A DNA stretch of 64,000 nt from NCBI GenBank assembly GCA_022701365.1, contig JAKUHH010000090.1, forward strand, positions 1 through 64,000. The letters run 5' to 3'. The notes under the pieces are model-generated. The model worked only from the letters and a program-made list of their open reading frames with translations. It searched no databases and was not told the DNA's origin. Below are positions 42,354 through 55,155 of the stretch, piece by piece. Made by a program: the position numbers and the translations under genes. Position 1 is the stretch's first letter. Every line of letters starts with the position of its first letter. This DNA is from Mycocentrospora acerina. Taxonomy: Eukaryota; Ascomycota; Dothideomycetes; Pleosporales.

Positions 42354-44398
42354 CTAACCAGCCATCATCTCAATCTTCTTTCCCTTCATGCTCTTCCACT
42401 CGACAAATGCTGCGCCAAAGATGGAAAAGACTGCTGCGGCGACAGAGACGTAAAAAGTTTGGACCAAACTGTCATTGTACGCTAACAGCACGCCGGGCAA
42501 GAATTTGGCGTCAATCACATTCTTCAGTTCCGTGGCACCCGTGGCGAGAACTGTGGCAGGATCGAGGTCGGGTACGGCATTTGCGAGGTTCTTCAGCAGT
42601 TGGTTGGTGAATACGTTTTGTCCCACCGAGATGAAGAGTGCTCCACCTAGCGTTTGCGAGAACATCATAATTGCTGTGCCAATGGGAACGTCGGCCATTG
42701 GCAATGTCGTCTGCACGGCAATGAGCGTCTGCTGCATACCAAAGCCTACACCGGCGCCAAATAAGAACTGATACCCGATCCATTTCGAGTAGCCAGTGTC
42801 AACTTCAAACGTCGTGAGGAGCCCCGCGCCAATGGACATGAAGATGCTTCCGAGCAGCATAAACGGCGTGTAGTAGCCAATCGCGGTAATGATTCCGCCT
42901 GCAACGATGCTGACAATGACCAATCCGAGAATCGAAGGCAAGTTCATGATGCCAGATTTAGTGGCCGATACTCCTTTGATGGCCTGGAACCAGATTGCTA
43001 TTCGCTATCAGTCCATGTTCATAAAATAAAAGCTTCTAGCTGTAGAAGATATGACTTACGAAGATAAAACACCATAATGAAAAATGAGGCACCAAGCATG
43101 GCTCCGTACAGAGCGCTGCCCCATACGTTGCGGTTCTTGAATATACGGGGAGGCACCGTGGCATTCTCTTTCTTCCACCACTGAATAGCCACAAATCCTG
43201 CGGTGAGGATGGCGAACAGGACAAACAAGGCGATGATGCGGCCACTGCCCCATGGGTACTTGGATCCGCCCCACTGCAATGCAAGTAGCAGGCAAATAAT
43301 GGCAGGCAAAAACATGGCGGTACCAGGCAAGTCAAACTTCTCGAGCTTCTCCTTCCACGTTGTTTCAGACTTAGCACCACGGCGTTGGATGGTGAAGAAG
43401 GGAATGATGAAGGCGGCGGTGACGGCACCAAAGGGCAGGTTGATGTAGAAGCACCATCGCCACGATAGGTGATCAGTAAAGGCTCCACCCATCAGCGGCC
43501 CAGCCACGGAAGCAATTCCTACTCTGTCGTCAGTAACCTGTTCTCTGAAACCGGCAATTCAAGCTCCAACATACCGTACATGCCACCAACCAAACCCATG
43601 TATGCAGGACGTTTTTGCAACGGAACAGTGCTCGCAATGATCAATATAGCGCCACTGAAGAGACCAGCAGCACCAACACCCGCGACCGCACGTCCAATAA
43701 TGAGGGTTGTCGAGTTGGGGGCAACACCGCAGATCAAGGAGCCAACCTCAAAGATGAAGAGGGCAATCAGGTACACCCACTTGATCGAGTAGAAGGTGTA
43801 AAATTTGCCGTAAATAAGTTGCGTCGCGCAAGTTGTAAGTAGGTACGAAGAGCCATACCAGCCCACATCGTTTAGTGCCTTGAAGTCATCTGTGATTCGA
43901 GGAATAGCCGTTGCGATCTATGTTTGTGTGGTTAGTTTAAAAATTGACTTGGTAGAAGGAGATTAAACCACTGGAAACCGTGTGACGTCTCCATTGTACG
44001 ACATGGCGCTCTTAAGCCACCACGACGGAATCGAGAAAACGCCACATGATACCCAGAGATTTAGGAATACAACTCACAATGGTGTTGTCAATTGCCAGAC
44101 AAAAGATTGAAAGACAAAGAGCGAGCGTAATCGCTGCAAGTTTCCACTTGGTTGGGTACTCGAAGCCGTCCTCCTCGTCAGACGAACTGACAGAGGAAGC
44201 GGGCTTCTCGTCGAACATGGCAGGCTTCTCGTCAAACGCAGCAGGCTCGGCGGCATGAGCCAACGTGGTCGTCGCTGGAATAACGGACTCGACTGGTTGC
44301 TTCTTGTCTACCGTCGACGGGACAACGCTGTGCGTGGCTGTCTTCTCTGAATCCGCCATACTGGCTGGGCGCAACGTGTGGTTGTTTGGGTCGCTCAT
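42354..44398 (-). CDS. MFS drug:H+ antiporter, DHA2 (14-TMS) type
   Basis: Four exons (44398-44078, 43917-43575, 43518-43060, 42997-42354) give 588 aa. A cytosolic N-terminus with a repeated FDEKPA motif precedes the membrane domain. DHA2 landmarks are LAIDNTIIATAIPRITDDF in the first helix/loop, GWYGSSYLLTTCATQLIYGK, the R-A-V-A-G-V-G-A-A-G-L-F-S-G motif C-like segment, and SVAGPLMGGAFTDHLSWRWCFYINLPFGAV. The later half gives 14 predicted spans overall. Such pumps sit in the plasma membrane and export xenobiotics or secondary metabolites. The first intron is 160 nt, longer than the others (56 and 62). Same strand as the NRPS-like gene upstream, 1.7 kb away, so the pump might serve it, but this is inference. 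Confidence 0.9.
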
Positions 44399-46060
44399 CT
44401 AGCCCGGAGGAAACAAAAACCCTGGTTGGAGAATATAATTGAGGTTGTTTGTTAGTGTTTGGTGTCCAAGTTGGTGCAGGGAAAGCGCCAAGGCAAGGTG
44501 CTGTGGTGTGGTGTGCCGTGCTTGAGCCCGTTGGATTATTTGCTGGGGGCAAAAGGAGGTCTATAAGTACGACTGCAAGGGCTCATGGGTATACAGACGG
44601 GGTTAAGGCTCGCGAAAAAAAACGCCACAAAATGCGATCGCTTCGCGTTTCACAGTCAGTGGAAGTGAGCTGTGGGTTGCGCAACGGCGGCCCGGGCTGC
44701 TTTGGGTGCGCTCCCGCCAATTGATTCACCGAGCCACCGCGAAGTCGCGATATTACGGCTTGATGGTTTACGCATGCATACTGCGAGTCGGTGAGATATT
44801 TTGCCGTAGCCCTCTGATCATCATGAGTAGTCGTGACTCACGTAATCCTTTGTTGTGAGCACGTTGTCACCGATGACTTTGCGCATTGCACCTTGTCGTA
44901 CAGCACGGCGCATCGCAGGGGTCCTGGATCTTCTAGGTCCTGTCAAGTGGGGAGCGAACGCGCTTGAGCAAGACAAGCGAGTCGTTTCTATGGATTAAGA
45001 TTTCTCCAAGGCTTGCTCGGTACCCTTGCTCTCCGGATTCCAGACGCCCATACCAAGCTTCTTGTCTCCACAACACCAAAAATTTACTAACGACCACTTA
45101 TCTATCAGCAGCTCTACGCATGACATTGGTGTACCACATTCTTTTTTTAAAAATCCCCTCAACATCCCCCAGCTCTACCGTTCACACAGCGGTCGAAATA
45201 TTCGTCCGTTACCATGTCACCGTACAAGTGTTGCTGCCTTGCGGTTGAGGACGCGCTTGTGGCTTGGTGGCTGAATTTTGGGAACCAGGCCGATCGGTAA
45301 GATTGCCTTGCAACCTCCGACATGACGCGGAATCAAGCTATCACCGTTTATCGCCGCTCAGAGCCCAACTCTGTGGTTCAGGGTCATGCGCAAGCGATTC
45401 CCGTTGTGCTTTCGATGTGACAACCGTGTCCACCACGTCATCAACCAATGACTGGATTACGACTGAATTACTTCACAGAATGCAATTGCAGGGAGCGAAG
45501 CCCCTGCCATATTCTTTGCCAATGCCGTTTGCAGGCAAGAGTCATGCTCTGACTTGAGTCGACGTGACGGCAGTTTGTACTTACTCGCCAAGCTATAATG
45601 CAAGGTCGTATCTAGGCAATAACATCTCGTAGCGAGACGATAGGAGATGCAATGGAGCGCTGTGCTCGGTCACCTTAGCGACCATTTTGAATAGATAGTA
45701 CCTCCACAACTTCTCCTTTCAGCTGAACACCACAACGAGCCGGCTGCTCACAACCCGTCGGACCGCATTCCTACCCCGCCATTCAGCCTCATGCATCATC
45801 TCTGCACAAGCCCAATGTGAATATGTCAGCAATCTACACATGTGGAAACGTACTGACCATGCAATGCCGCAACACCGTAATGCCGTACAACCGACACTCA
45901 TGCAACAGCACGCATATCAAGCCCGATATTTACTTGGCAACGGGAATGAAAGGAACAGAACAAAGGTAATTCACCGGTTGATTGGCTATTTATATGCTTT
46001 TGGGACCGACTAGGCATCGCGCAACTCAGGCGCCCAGCCTCAAAGTCACAGATCCATGTA
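44399..46060. other. Intergenic region, no gene recognised
   Basis: Promoter side of the DHA2 pump and 3' flank of the NRPS-like gene. Open frames are at most about 97 codons, overlapping and without domains. Confidence 0.65.
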
Positions 46061-49000
46061 TCAGCGGACGTTTTCTTGAATCCACTTCCAGACGCGTCCT
46101 ACATACGCTTCGTCTAGTGGCTTGACTTCCCTCAGTGCTGGAACTCCTTTCTTGCTCTCTACCATGGAGAATTGCGCTCTTTGCTTTGCCTCCTGTGGTC
46201 TACTAGAATACGAGGCTTTCCACAGCCCGAGTAACTTCATTGCAGAATGCTCCGAGTGATTACAATTCTCCAAACGATGGATCCAGTCTTGAGGCGATAC
46301 GATCTCAAAGTCCTCTTTCTTCTTCAACCAGAGGAGCATATCGTGCCATGTCGGCTTTTGGTGCGGATTTAAGACGTGATAGACCGGCATATCATTACTC
46401 CTTTCCCTAATGACCTGTGTCGTCTCTAGGAACGCCTTAGCAGCGATATCGACGGGGAGCCAATCGAGTGGTTCGTCATCCAGATCAGGCAGACATCCAA
46501 TAAGCTTCACCGTACTCAACATAATTGGCCACGCCTCTTTCGTGTTCCAGATTCCTGATTGCGAATCGCCAGCAAGTTGTCCTACACGCACGACTGTCAA
46601 CCGCCCGTGGAGACTCGTCCGGACATGTGCTTCTTCGCAGATACGCTCTGCAACCCATTTCGATCGCGAGTAACCGAGCGGTGATGCTGATGCGGGGTCA
46701 GGTAAGATGCGCTCAGGAAAACGGCCGGCTTGGTCGAGCGAGCCATTCATGACCGCTGCGGTCGAGGAGCAATATGTGAATCGAGGAGGAGGAGAACGTG
46801 GCACCCTCAGCGCCAGGTCAAGAAGGTTCTTCACTCCTGCGATATTGTCCTTGGCGAAACTCCTCAGCTTAAGGCGGAAGTTGACAGTCCATGCGACGTG
46901 TATGATCGAAGTTGCTTCTTTGGCGAGGTAGTCATACAACTCTTTGCTTAGCCCGAGGCGCTTGTCACTCAGCTGTGCTTGAACTACCTTGATCTTCTGG
47001 TCGAACTTCTCCTGCAACGAGGAATCCAGTAGACCCCTCTGCTCAAGAGCCTTGATGACACGTTCTCTTACAGTGTGCTTATCTGACCCCCTGACGAGAC
47101 AGTAGATCTCATCCACATTCTCCGACTTTTGCAGTAATTCCAACATATGTGCGCCGAGCGCACCAGTAGCTCCAGTCAGCACGACAACATCCTTGGTTTG
47201 CACACCACTACTGTGGCTCTTGAGTGTATCCGAGACTGTCTGTTCAAAGGAGCCATACTCTTTGACCAGATCCAACATCAACTGTCCCTCGTCTTCTTCG
47301 CCGACGTCTGTCTTTCCGTGTCTTTTTCGCAACACATAGTTGGTCAGACGTTTAATCGTGCCACAATCCTCCACCACACTCATAGGCAGTGTATCCTGAC
47401 AGTTGGGTATGAGTCGTCTCAGACGTGTCCTCAACTGCATGCATGCAATAGAATCGACTCCATACGAGAACAAATCCATATCGTTGGTCAAGTCGGCAGA
47501 CTGCGAAGTGATCGATTTTATGAGACCAGTGAGATGTTGCGGCAAGTCTTCATCCTTCACGTCAACTGTTTCGTCCGACTTCTGTAAATCATATGCGCTT
47601 TTGATAACACCTTCGAATCTAGATTCGGCTGCTCTCCTGATAATGGTACCTTTGCTGCTCTTTTCTAACGGTTGTGTCTGATGAGGTAGGGGTATCAGCA
47701 TGTTGTGTGATATTCGGGCATGATCCTGGCTTTCACTATTCATCTTATCCACCACTGGCCCTATTATGTTGAGAAGCTCTTGGTCTGACACTCCACTAGC
47801 CTGTTCGGATCGTAGTAGAAGCGCACCAGGGAAAGGGTGGCTATTGCCAAAGATCAGGACGTCATCCAGCAGAGGTGAAGTAGCTATGGCATCTTCCAGT
47901 GGTGCTGGGTCAAACTTTTTTCCAGTGATGAGCGTTAACTGAGAGTCGGCTCGCGAATGGTACAGCCAGGCATTCTTGTACTTTGGATGTGGCGCAAAGA
48001 GGTCCGCAGTTGCAAAGGATCCATCGGGGCGGTTCTGTTTTGCCTGTTTCTATTAGTTTGTGCATCCCAATTTCGGCAAAAATGCTTACCATGTGTGGCC
48101 ATCCAGACTTGATAACCAGTTCTGCCAACCCGTCATTTCGCTGCTCGAAATCTAGGAGTTGTGGAGGATTGTAGTTCCGTAGGTACTGCCAATCATGGTC
48201 CGTATCAAAAGGACGGAAGGATGACAGTAGAAAACCGCACTCGGCACTCCCAAACCTCGAGATAAGCTTTACTCCGCTCTTAACCAGACGATCTCCAACC
48301 TCTGCTAGTAAGGCTGCCCCTCCAACGCCAACAAGTTCCATTCTCTTCAATAATTTCAATCCTTTTTTATCTGCCTCCATCATCTGGAGAATGTACGGTA
48401 CTGACGAGAAGTACTTCACTTCTGGAAGACCCGCCAATCCCGAATATGATTTGGCAACGTCGAGGCAATGACAGATATTTCGAGCTGTGATGGGCACGTC
48501 TTTTCCAGGGAACAGCCAGATTAGGGAGTTGCTAGTCCAGCATCTGAAAAGATCTGCAATTCCACCATGATACAGGGGTGTCGTCGTAAATGACGCTACC
48601 ACCGGTATTCTTGGTAGACGTGGAAGGACGCCAATTGCAGCGCGGTGGGATTGAGGAATTGGCTTGGGGAGTCCGGATGAAGTCCCCGAGGTGTGGTGAA
48701 GATATGCCACCGCATTTTCATCTGGTCTAGGCAAATCGAGACTGAGCTCAGTGGGTTCCTGAATAATCTTGAAAATATCCTCCCCATCATGCAGTGGTAA
48801 CAGCTGTGACTTGAAGCCTTTTATCTCTTGTTCCTCCGCCAAATCTTCTGTCTGGCTGGCTCTTTCAACGTGAGCGGTATCATGAAAGAGCGTAGACACT
48901 TCGCATGATTTACAGAGATGCACAATCGCAGCTGGTTGGCATTGCGGAGCAATGAGGAGGACTGAATAGCCCAATCTCATCAATGCCAACCACGTGAAAA

Positions 49001-49301
49001 GAAACTCTAGAGAGCTATGGCATAGAAGTGCTACTGTTTTAGCCTTTCCGCTTGGAATCTTTAATTCATGAGACAATCTCTTTGCAAAAACACTCGTCCC
49101 ACGGTTCATGTCACCGAATGTGAGTACCTGGTACGTCCATTCATCCTGAGCTGGTTGTGGTATAGGAAAGCCAACAGCAGGAAGATATGGGTGTTGTCTA
49201 GCTTGGTGTTCCACCAACTCGTTGACTGTAGAGTATGGTTTAGGCTGGTCGTGTATTACAGCAGCTTGGCCAAGCGTGCAAACAAAGTAGTTTGTGTGCA
49301 T
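46061..49301 (-). CDS. NRPS-like carboxylate reductase (A-T-R)
   Basis: Two exons (49301-48090 and 48043-46061) give 1,064 aa. The adenylation domain has LHHTSGTSSGLPKP (201-214), a P-loop-like core motif, and RFGSAECGFLLSSF as the A5 region. The carrier domain has DLFSYGVDSIACMQ, with the phosphopantetheine Ser at about 602. The reductase is an NAD(P)-binding thioester reductase with VVVLTGATGALGAHMLELL (about 690-708), YCSSTAAV and YSRSKWVAER carrying the catalytic Tyr and Lys (about 863 and 867). There is no condensation domain. Such enzymes activate a carboxylic acid, tether it and release it reductively as aldehyde or alcohol; Lys2 is the best-known relative. The substrate cannot be read from sequence here. 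The 46-nt intron is in phase 0 between WPHM and AKQNRPDG. Confidence 0.9.
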
Positions 49302-52075
49302 CTGAGCTTTTAAGGGAAAGCAAATGCGAGAAAAGAGTTTATGTATCCGGCAATCTGATAGGCTCGAATTTGGAAAGTTGGTTTTGAGAGGGTTGTAATG
49401 TTGTGGGAGCTGACGTTAGGGAACTGCCGAAAGCGCTCCAAGTCGTGACATCATCGTCATGTAAACTTTGACTGTCAGCGAGGGATCCTGCAACATGAAC
49501 GTGCATGCACCGTGCAACTTCATTTTGAAAGTATTGTTGGGAGACGGATACGTTATTGGAAAGCCAGTTCGTATTACGGAAAGTAGGTTGCGGAAAAGCG
49601 ATCGCTCAAGATGGCAGTCTATGTACGGAGGCACGGGCCAGAAAATATTATCGTACACTCCTATGCTCAGCAAGTGACTGTCAACATTAGATCGATTCCA
49701 AACGATGCTTCTCCGTTGTGTTGATTCGCTGGCATGGTCTTGTAGAAACCAAATCTGGTAATTCTCTGCGTGTTGATGCTGCTTAACATCACCAACGGTC
49801 AGTCGAAAACACATCATACGCAGGCTTGACAAGTACTTATGAGTATGATTACAGAACTATTATACGCTATAGCATTGACCGTGCTGCTGAAGGCACAGCC
49901 AGTACTCTCTGCTGTCATATCATGTCCTCGTAAGCACGGATTAGTAGTCGCTATGTAGATTCTCGAGATGTCGTGTCCTTTTTCGACAGACATACCATAT
50001 CTTAGGGACAGAATCTTAATGTGTCAAGTTTCAATTAAATTGCTGCCTCGTGCGAGGGATACGTCAATAGTTTGTGAGAGTCGTTGACGATGACCATGTC
50101 GACGTAATCTGCTGACGACACAATAAAAGCTTGCAAGCGAGAGGATTAGCGTTGCCACCAGATTTAACCCATTGGAATGTTGTATATTGACAGCTTGCGA
50201 TGAGCACGGTAGGACGACAACATGTGTGCGGTCCTGAATGTTCCGGTTAAGCACGTTTCGAACATAGCTTTGGTCCAGAAGATTGGTCAAATGGTCAAAA
50301 GTCAAACTTTTTGATGTGTCAGCATGAGCGACACAGAGGGCTTAATTGTCATACGCATCATCTCATGTGCGCATTGACTTTGTGCTCGAAATATAGCGCC
50401 TGTGTTTGTGCTATTGCTTTGAAATGACTCACGCCGGAAGAAGACTTTGTGAGACGATGCAAAGGATAGACAGCATGGCATGATAAGACACACAAAAAAA
50501 CCGAGTAGGTGAAGGCATTTGACGAGACGAATAAAAAGATTCAACTCATACGTACCGTACGCATGCAAGGTCTCTGGGTTATTGTCACTTTACGAGGATG
50601 CTCCCGTGCACAGGACGCAATGCCACAATCGCTTGACGATCAAGCGAGATCTTCGTCAGCCATCTATCCCTGGAGCAGGGTGTGGATTCTCCTCTGTGTT
50701 CGCTCTCATGTCAAAGAGCATGAGGTGTGCGTTTGAGAGACGCAGGTCCCGGTTGGCAGGCGCGTGCTATCGCAAGTTGAAACCGGTCGGCTTCCTCGAA
50801 GCCAGCAATACCTGGTGCCCAATACTTTGAAGAGGAGGGCCTGGTTGGCCCTGCAGGGTGTGCGTGGCAAACTGAATGATTGTCAAGAAAAGCCGTGTCT
50901 TTTAGTCAATGGGGATCCGTCAAGCCGGAAAATGGGGTCGCGTTCGAGTACGCGCGTTGGCTCGAGCGTTCCGGGGCAACGAGAGGTGTTTATGCAAAGT
51001 CTATCCCAAAGAGGAGATGCACGATCAGAAAACAAGAAAGTGTTGGCGCTTGCCGATTTGCAACTGGTGATAACAACTAGCGCGACAGTGTATGGCTCTA
51101 GGCACTATGGTCTGATTGGCGTTTCCCCAGAAACCCCGTCATGCTGAGCGACGCGCGACGCTGCGAGACAGGATGAAACCGTGCGACGGGCATTCTTGCG
51201 CGAGTGACACACGAGTGCAAGGCTGCACGCCGTGTTTGCGAGGCTGGCGATGATGCGACAACCATGGGCGTCCATTGAGGGGAGTGGAGCCCGGCCCGTT
51301 GAATGCATGTCAGTTGCGCACAGCCACAAACAACGCGCCGTATCGCCAAACCATCTTTTGCAGACGACGACAGCAAATGGGCATCTAGTGCGCGCGATTT
51401 GCTGCTACGCCACTCCGTCTCGGCCACGGCGACTGGCTGGCTCAGATGCACGACCGCGCAGCCCGGCAGGCGGCACGGCGGCCAAGCAGGACAAGGTGCA
51501 ATGGGTTGAGAGTCGTTGCTGCAGTTGCGGGCCCCCAAGCTACCATCATCGACATGCCGGCGACAATCCGCGGCGTGGCGGGTTTGGGAAGCTCCTGGTC
51601 TGAAACAGGCGTGCACAAGACTGCCAGAGCCGGCGTCGTTACGGAGCGCGGGCAGAGGATTAAATTGCAGCAATCTCGCCATGGCTTGGGGAAGCAAAGT
51701 GCGAGATTTGTGGCCGTTGGTCTTTCCGTCTGAGCGTATCTCTGCGTCTGCCCGGTCGCGCTAGCCTTCCGCGCCTAGCCAAGAGCATCGTGAGCAAGGC
51801 TAGTGAATTGAACGCCGCTGCCGAACTAGGCCTGTGCTGCAACTCATTTAAGCTCGTCGCCCCGTCGGCCTCTTCACCGTGATTTTCTCTCTCCATCCGC
51901 GACAGTCTCATCCATCCACGCCTCTTACGAGCAATTAGCCAGCTGTGAGTGCCCCATTGTCCAGCCCGGGGACGCTGCCGCCGTTGCGCGTCGACGCCGG
52001 CACCCTGTCTCCATCGCCGCCAATCTTGCGCTGACTCGCTCTCTACAGGCATTGATACCCTCCGAGACATCCGCC
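49302..52075. other. 2.8-kb intergenic region, no gene recognised
   Basis: Many overlapping frames on both strands between 49,400 and 51,750 (longest 199 codons) lack domains and compete with one another. Composition changes from balanced (49.3-50.5 kb) to GC-richer (51.1-52.0 kb), the latter probably promoter and leader of the downstream secreted protein. Confidence 0.55.
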
Positions 52076-52734
52076 ATGCTCTACTCTACTCTCGTCGTCG
52101 CCGCCTCGGCCTTTGCTGGCCTTGCCTCTGCCCAGAACTCGACGTACGGCACTCCCATCCCGTGCTGCACCGTCGCCGCCGGCACTGTGCCAACCGACCA
52201 GAAGACGGAGTGGTGCAATGCCAACCAGAACACCTGCGTCGACCTTTGCGGCGGCCAGGGCCAGATCGCAAGCAACGGCAACGAGTGCGATTCTGTACGT
52301 CGACTCCTCCTGTCCTGCACGCGTCTCACTAACATCTGCACCAGTCAACCTTGAGCTACACTTGCAGGTGCTCCAACGGCACCGACATCAGCCAGTCTAT
52401 GAGCGTCTACCAGCAGTCAGTTCCCGCCCAGATGTGCTTTTACTGGTATGGAGTCTGCATCAACGCCACCGGCAGCAACGCCGCCCAACAGTTCCAGTGC
52501 AACCAGGCTCGCGACAACGAGTGCGGTAACCGCACCATCGCTGCCAGCGGCTCCACCAGCTCTTCTTCGTCTGTGGCGTCGGGCAGCGCTTCCCGCACCA
52601 GCGGCAGTGCCTCTGCCACCTCTGCCTCTGCTAGCGCCGCTGCCACCTCCACGGCTGCTGCTGCCACTTACGGGCAGTACGGTCTGCCCGCTATTGCTGG
52701 TGGCCTGATGGCCGTCTTTGGCTTCGCCTTGTAA
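52076..52734 (+). CDS. Secreted Cys-rich, probably GPI-anchored protein (DUF7707-like)
   Basis: Two exons (52076-52294 and 52345-52734) give 202 aa. A signal peptide (MLYSTLVVAASAFAGLASA) is followed by a Cys-rich domain with spacing CC...WC...NTCVDLC...C...Y-T-C-R-C...MCFYWYGVC...C...EC, as in small fungal cell-wall-associated proteins (I think DUF7707). The second half is a Ser/Ala/Thr-rich stalk likely to be O-glycosylated. A C-terminal hydrophobic segment (LPAIAGGLMAVFGFAL) follows, consistent with a GPI-attachment signal. Several N-x-S/T sites are present (NST, NGT, NAT, NRT). I chose the ATG at 52076 because it directly starts the signal peptide; an in-frame ATG at 52052 would place eight polar residues before it. 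Function unknown; a cell-surface role is inferred. Confidence 0.83.
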
Positions 52735-53778
52735 ACGGACATGTATATTGGTGTGGGCAGCGGGCCGGATCCCTACTGAGCAGTAATGAGGAGGATCGAG
52801 GAGTATGGATTATAGCATGCAACATGGCTCAACTTCTCCAGCGCTCTGGGGCCTGGGAGTGAAGTGGGCAATTTTGGCGTCACGTTTGTGTGCTTTGTAT
52901 GTTCACTTTCTGCGCGACATGGAGGATGAGCGACACGAGATGGAGTTTTAATGCGATTTTATGAAGGATACACGACTTGCAATACCCAACTGAATACCAA
53001 TTCTTCAACCCTCTTCTTGCTCGTGCCCGTGTCGTGTTTGCGCCCTGGCCATATCTCGCACGTTGAATTTAGCCGCGAGACGGTCGGTCGCGTTGCGATT
53101 CGTCTCTGTTGGCTTCTTTGAATCAAGCTGCCATGAGTAAGCAAATGATGCGCGTGGTCCTTGGGGGGTCGACTGTTAAAACAAACATGTCAGTTCTGTC
53201 ATGGCAAGATTGGAACCGTTGATGTTATCAAGGCGTACCGGCCCAGCGACCTATTGGTCAACTGGCCGATGTACAGTGCATCCTGCAGCGTTGATCAGCC
53301 GCCTGCAAAAATCCAGGCTATCGATAAGCTCCAACAACCCTGACGCTGTCACAAGCTGCAGCTCTGAATCCCTGTGCCTTCAACAATTCCACTTTACGAA
53401 GCCTCACCCCCTGGGCGCTCAACATCTTGTCACTGCCACCCTCCGACTTGCCGCCAGTCCCAGCAAAATACTCGGCGTTGGCGCATCACAAGCAACCGAG
53501 GTCAGGCCGCTCCTTCCATAGCTAGTCAAAACAGGTGCGTTGCAGTCCTTGAGTTGCGGTGTGGATACAGCTCCAATTTTGACCTTGATTCAGAGCTCAC
53601 ACTCCATATAAACTGGCACCTTCCAGTTGTCTGTCGCGGCCACCGTCGTTCACCCTGCGCCTGCCCACTAGCTACACCAGAGCTTCTTGTCGTCCACTGC
53701 TGTCCACGCAACGATCAGCGCCGAGTATCAACCTACACACCAGACTACCCATAGCAAAAGAGAATACCTGGAGAACCA
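52735..53778. other. Intergenic region, promoter side of the GPD gene
   Basis: No gene recognised. Open frames up to 126 codons at 53374-53754 lie in the probable leader of the GPD gene and lack domains. Confidence 0.6.
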
Positions 53779-55155
53779 TGGCGACTCTCAGTGCTCAGCG
53801 CAAGCACAAGGTGACGATTGTGGGCTCTGGCAATTGGTACGTAATCCACTCAGACCTAAGCTACGGTGGGGCAACACAATTCATGGCCAGGTGACAGATG
53901 CCAGGCAAACTCATCAAACCTTGCTCAATAGCCATTCTTGTACTTTTGGAGAGCCAAAACTGACTTTACTAGGGGCACTACAATGGCCAAGCTCGTGGCC
54001 GAGAATGTCAAGGAAAACCCCTCGCTGTTCGAAGAAACAGTCCAGATGTGGGTGTACGAGGAGGAGGTTACTATCCCAAAGGAGTCGAAGAATTACAGTG
54101 GCTCAGATAAGCCTGAGAAGCTGTCGCAACTCATCAACACTGTCCACGAGAATGTCAAGTACCTCCCTGGCATCACGCTGCCTCCAAACGTTATCGCCAA
54201 TCCCGATTTGCCTGCTTCCTGCAAAGACTCCACAATACTTATTTTCGTGCTTCCACATCAGTTCATCGCCCGCTCATGCGAGCAACTTGTTGGGAAGATA
54301 CTCCCATATGCCCGAGCCATCTGCTGCACAAAGGGTGTAGACGTCAGCGAGAAAGGCATCCGTCTTATGTCCGAGACGATTGGCATGCGTTTGAACATCT
54401 ACTGTGGTGCTTTGTCGGGAGCAAACATTGCGTCTGAAATCGCGCAGGAGAAGTACTCGGAGACAACAGTTGCATACGACCCGCCGCCGATGGACTCTCG
54501 CAACCCCACACCGAGCGGCTCACCAAGCGCGTCTCAGGTCGACCTGATATCACCCAGCAAGGCGACTCCCGGACCACGATCTGCACATCTCACGCCTGTT
54601 CCCTCCGAATATCCGCCTCTCTCCCACGAGAATGTTCGAAGACTGTTCCATCGTCCATACTTCCATGTTCACCTGGTCAACGATGTCGCAGGCGTCTCGC
54701 TTGGAGGAGCTTTGAAGAACATCATTGCCCTTGCAGCAGGCTTTGTAGACGGTCTAGGTTGGGGTGACAACGCAAAGGCAGCCGTCATGCGTGTCGGTAT
54801 TCTCGAGATGGTCAAGTTCGGCAAGGCCTTTTTCGGGGAGAGCGCTCGTACAAGCACATTCACCGAGGAGAGCTGTGGCGTTGCTGACGTTATCACATCG
54901 TGTATGGGTGGTCGCAACTTCCGCTGCGCGAAGATGGCTGTCGAGCGTGGTAAATCCATCGCTGAGATAGAAGAGACGGAGCTCAACGGCCAGAAACTAC
55001 AGGGCACCAGCACCGCGCTTGAGGTCAATGAGTTTCTCAAGGCACAGGGTATGGAGGCAGAATTCCCATTGTTCACTGCGGTATACAACATCCTTGAGGG
55101 CAACGCCAAACCGGAAGACATCCCCGATCTTATCGAGCCTAAGCATAAGTTGTAA
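53779..55155 (+). CDS. NAD-dependent glycerol-3-phosphate dehydrogenase
   Basis: Two exons (53779-53837 and 53973-55155) give 413 aa. It reduces dihydroxyacetone phosphate to glycerol 3-phosphate for glycerol synthesis, osmoadaptation and cytosolic NADH reoxidation. The NAD-binding Gly motif VGSGNWGT crosses the 135-nt intron inside the Trp codon. ARAICCTKGVDV, LSGANIASEIAQEKY, the HRPYFHVHLVNDVAGVSLGG stretch with the catalytic Lys following in ALKNIIALAAGFVDGLGWGDN, and RTSTFTEESCGVADVITSC all match the family. Residues about 189-243 form a Pro/Ser-rich insert between the TTVAYD and LFHRPYF blocks, roughly 35 residues longer than in yeast Gpd1. No peroxisomal or mitochondrial signal is obvious. 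Intact. Confidence 0.95.

Noticed and set aside
51098..51697. Minus-strand frame of 199 codons upstream of the secreted Cys-rich gene
   Set aside because: Several competing frames on both strands, no domain, and a composition expected of GC-rich non-coding leader or promoter DNA.
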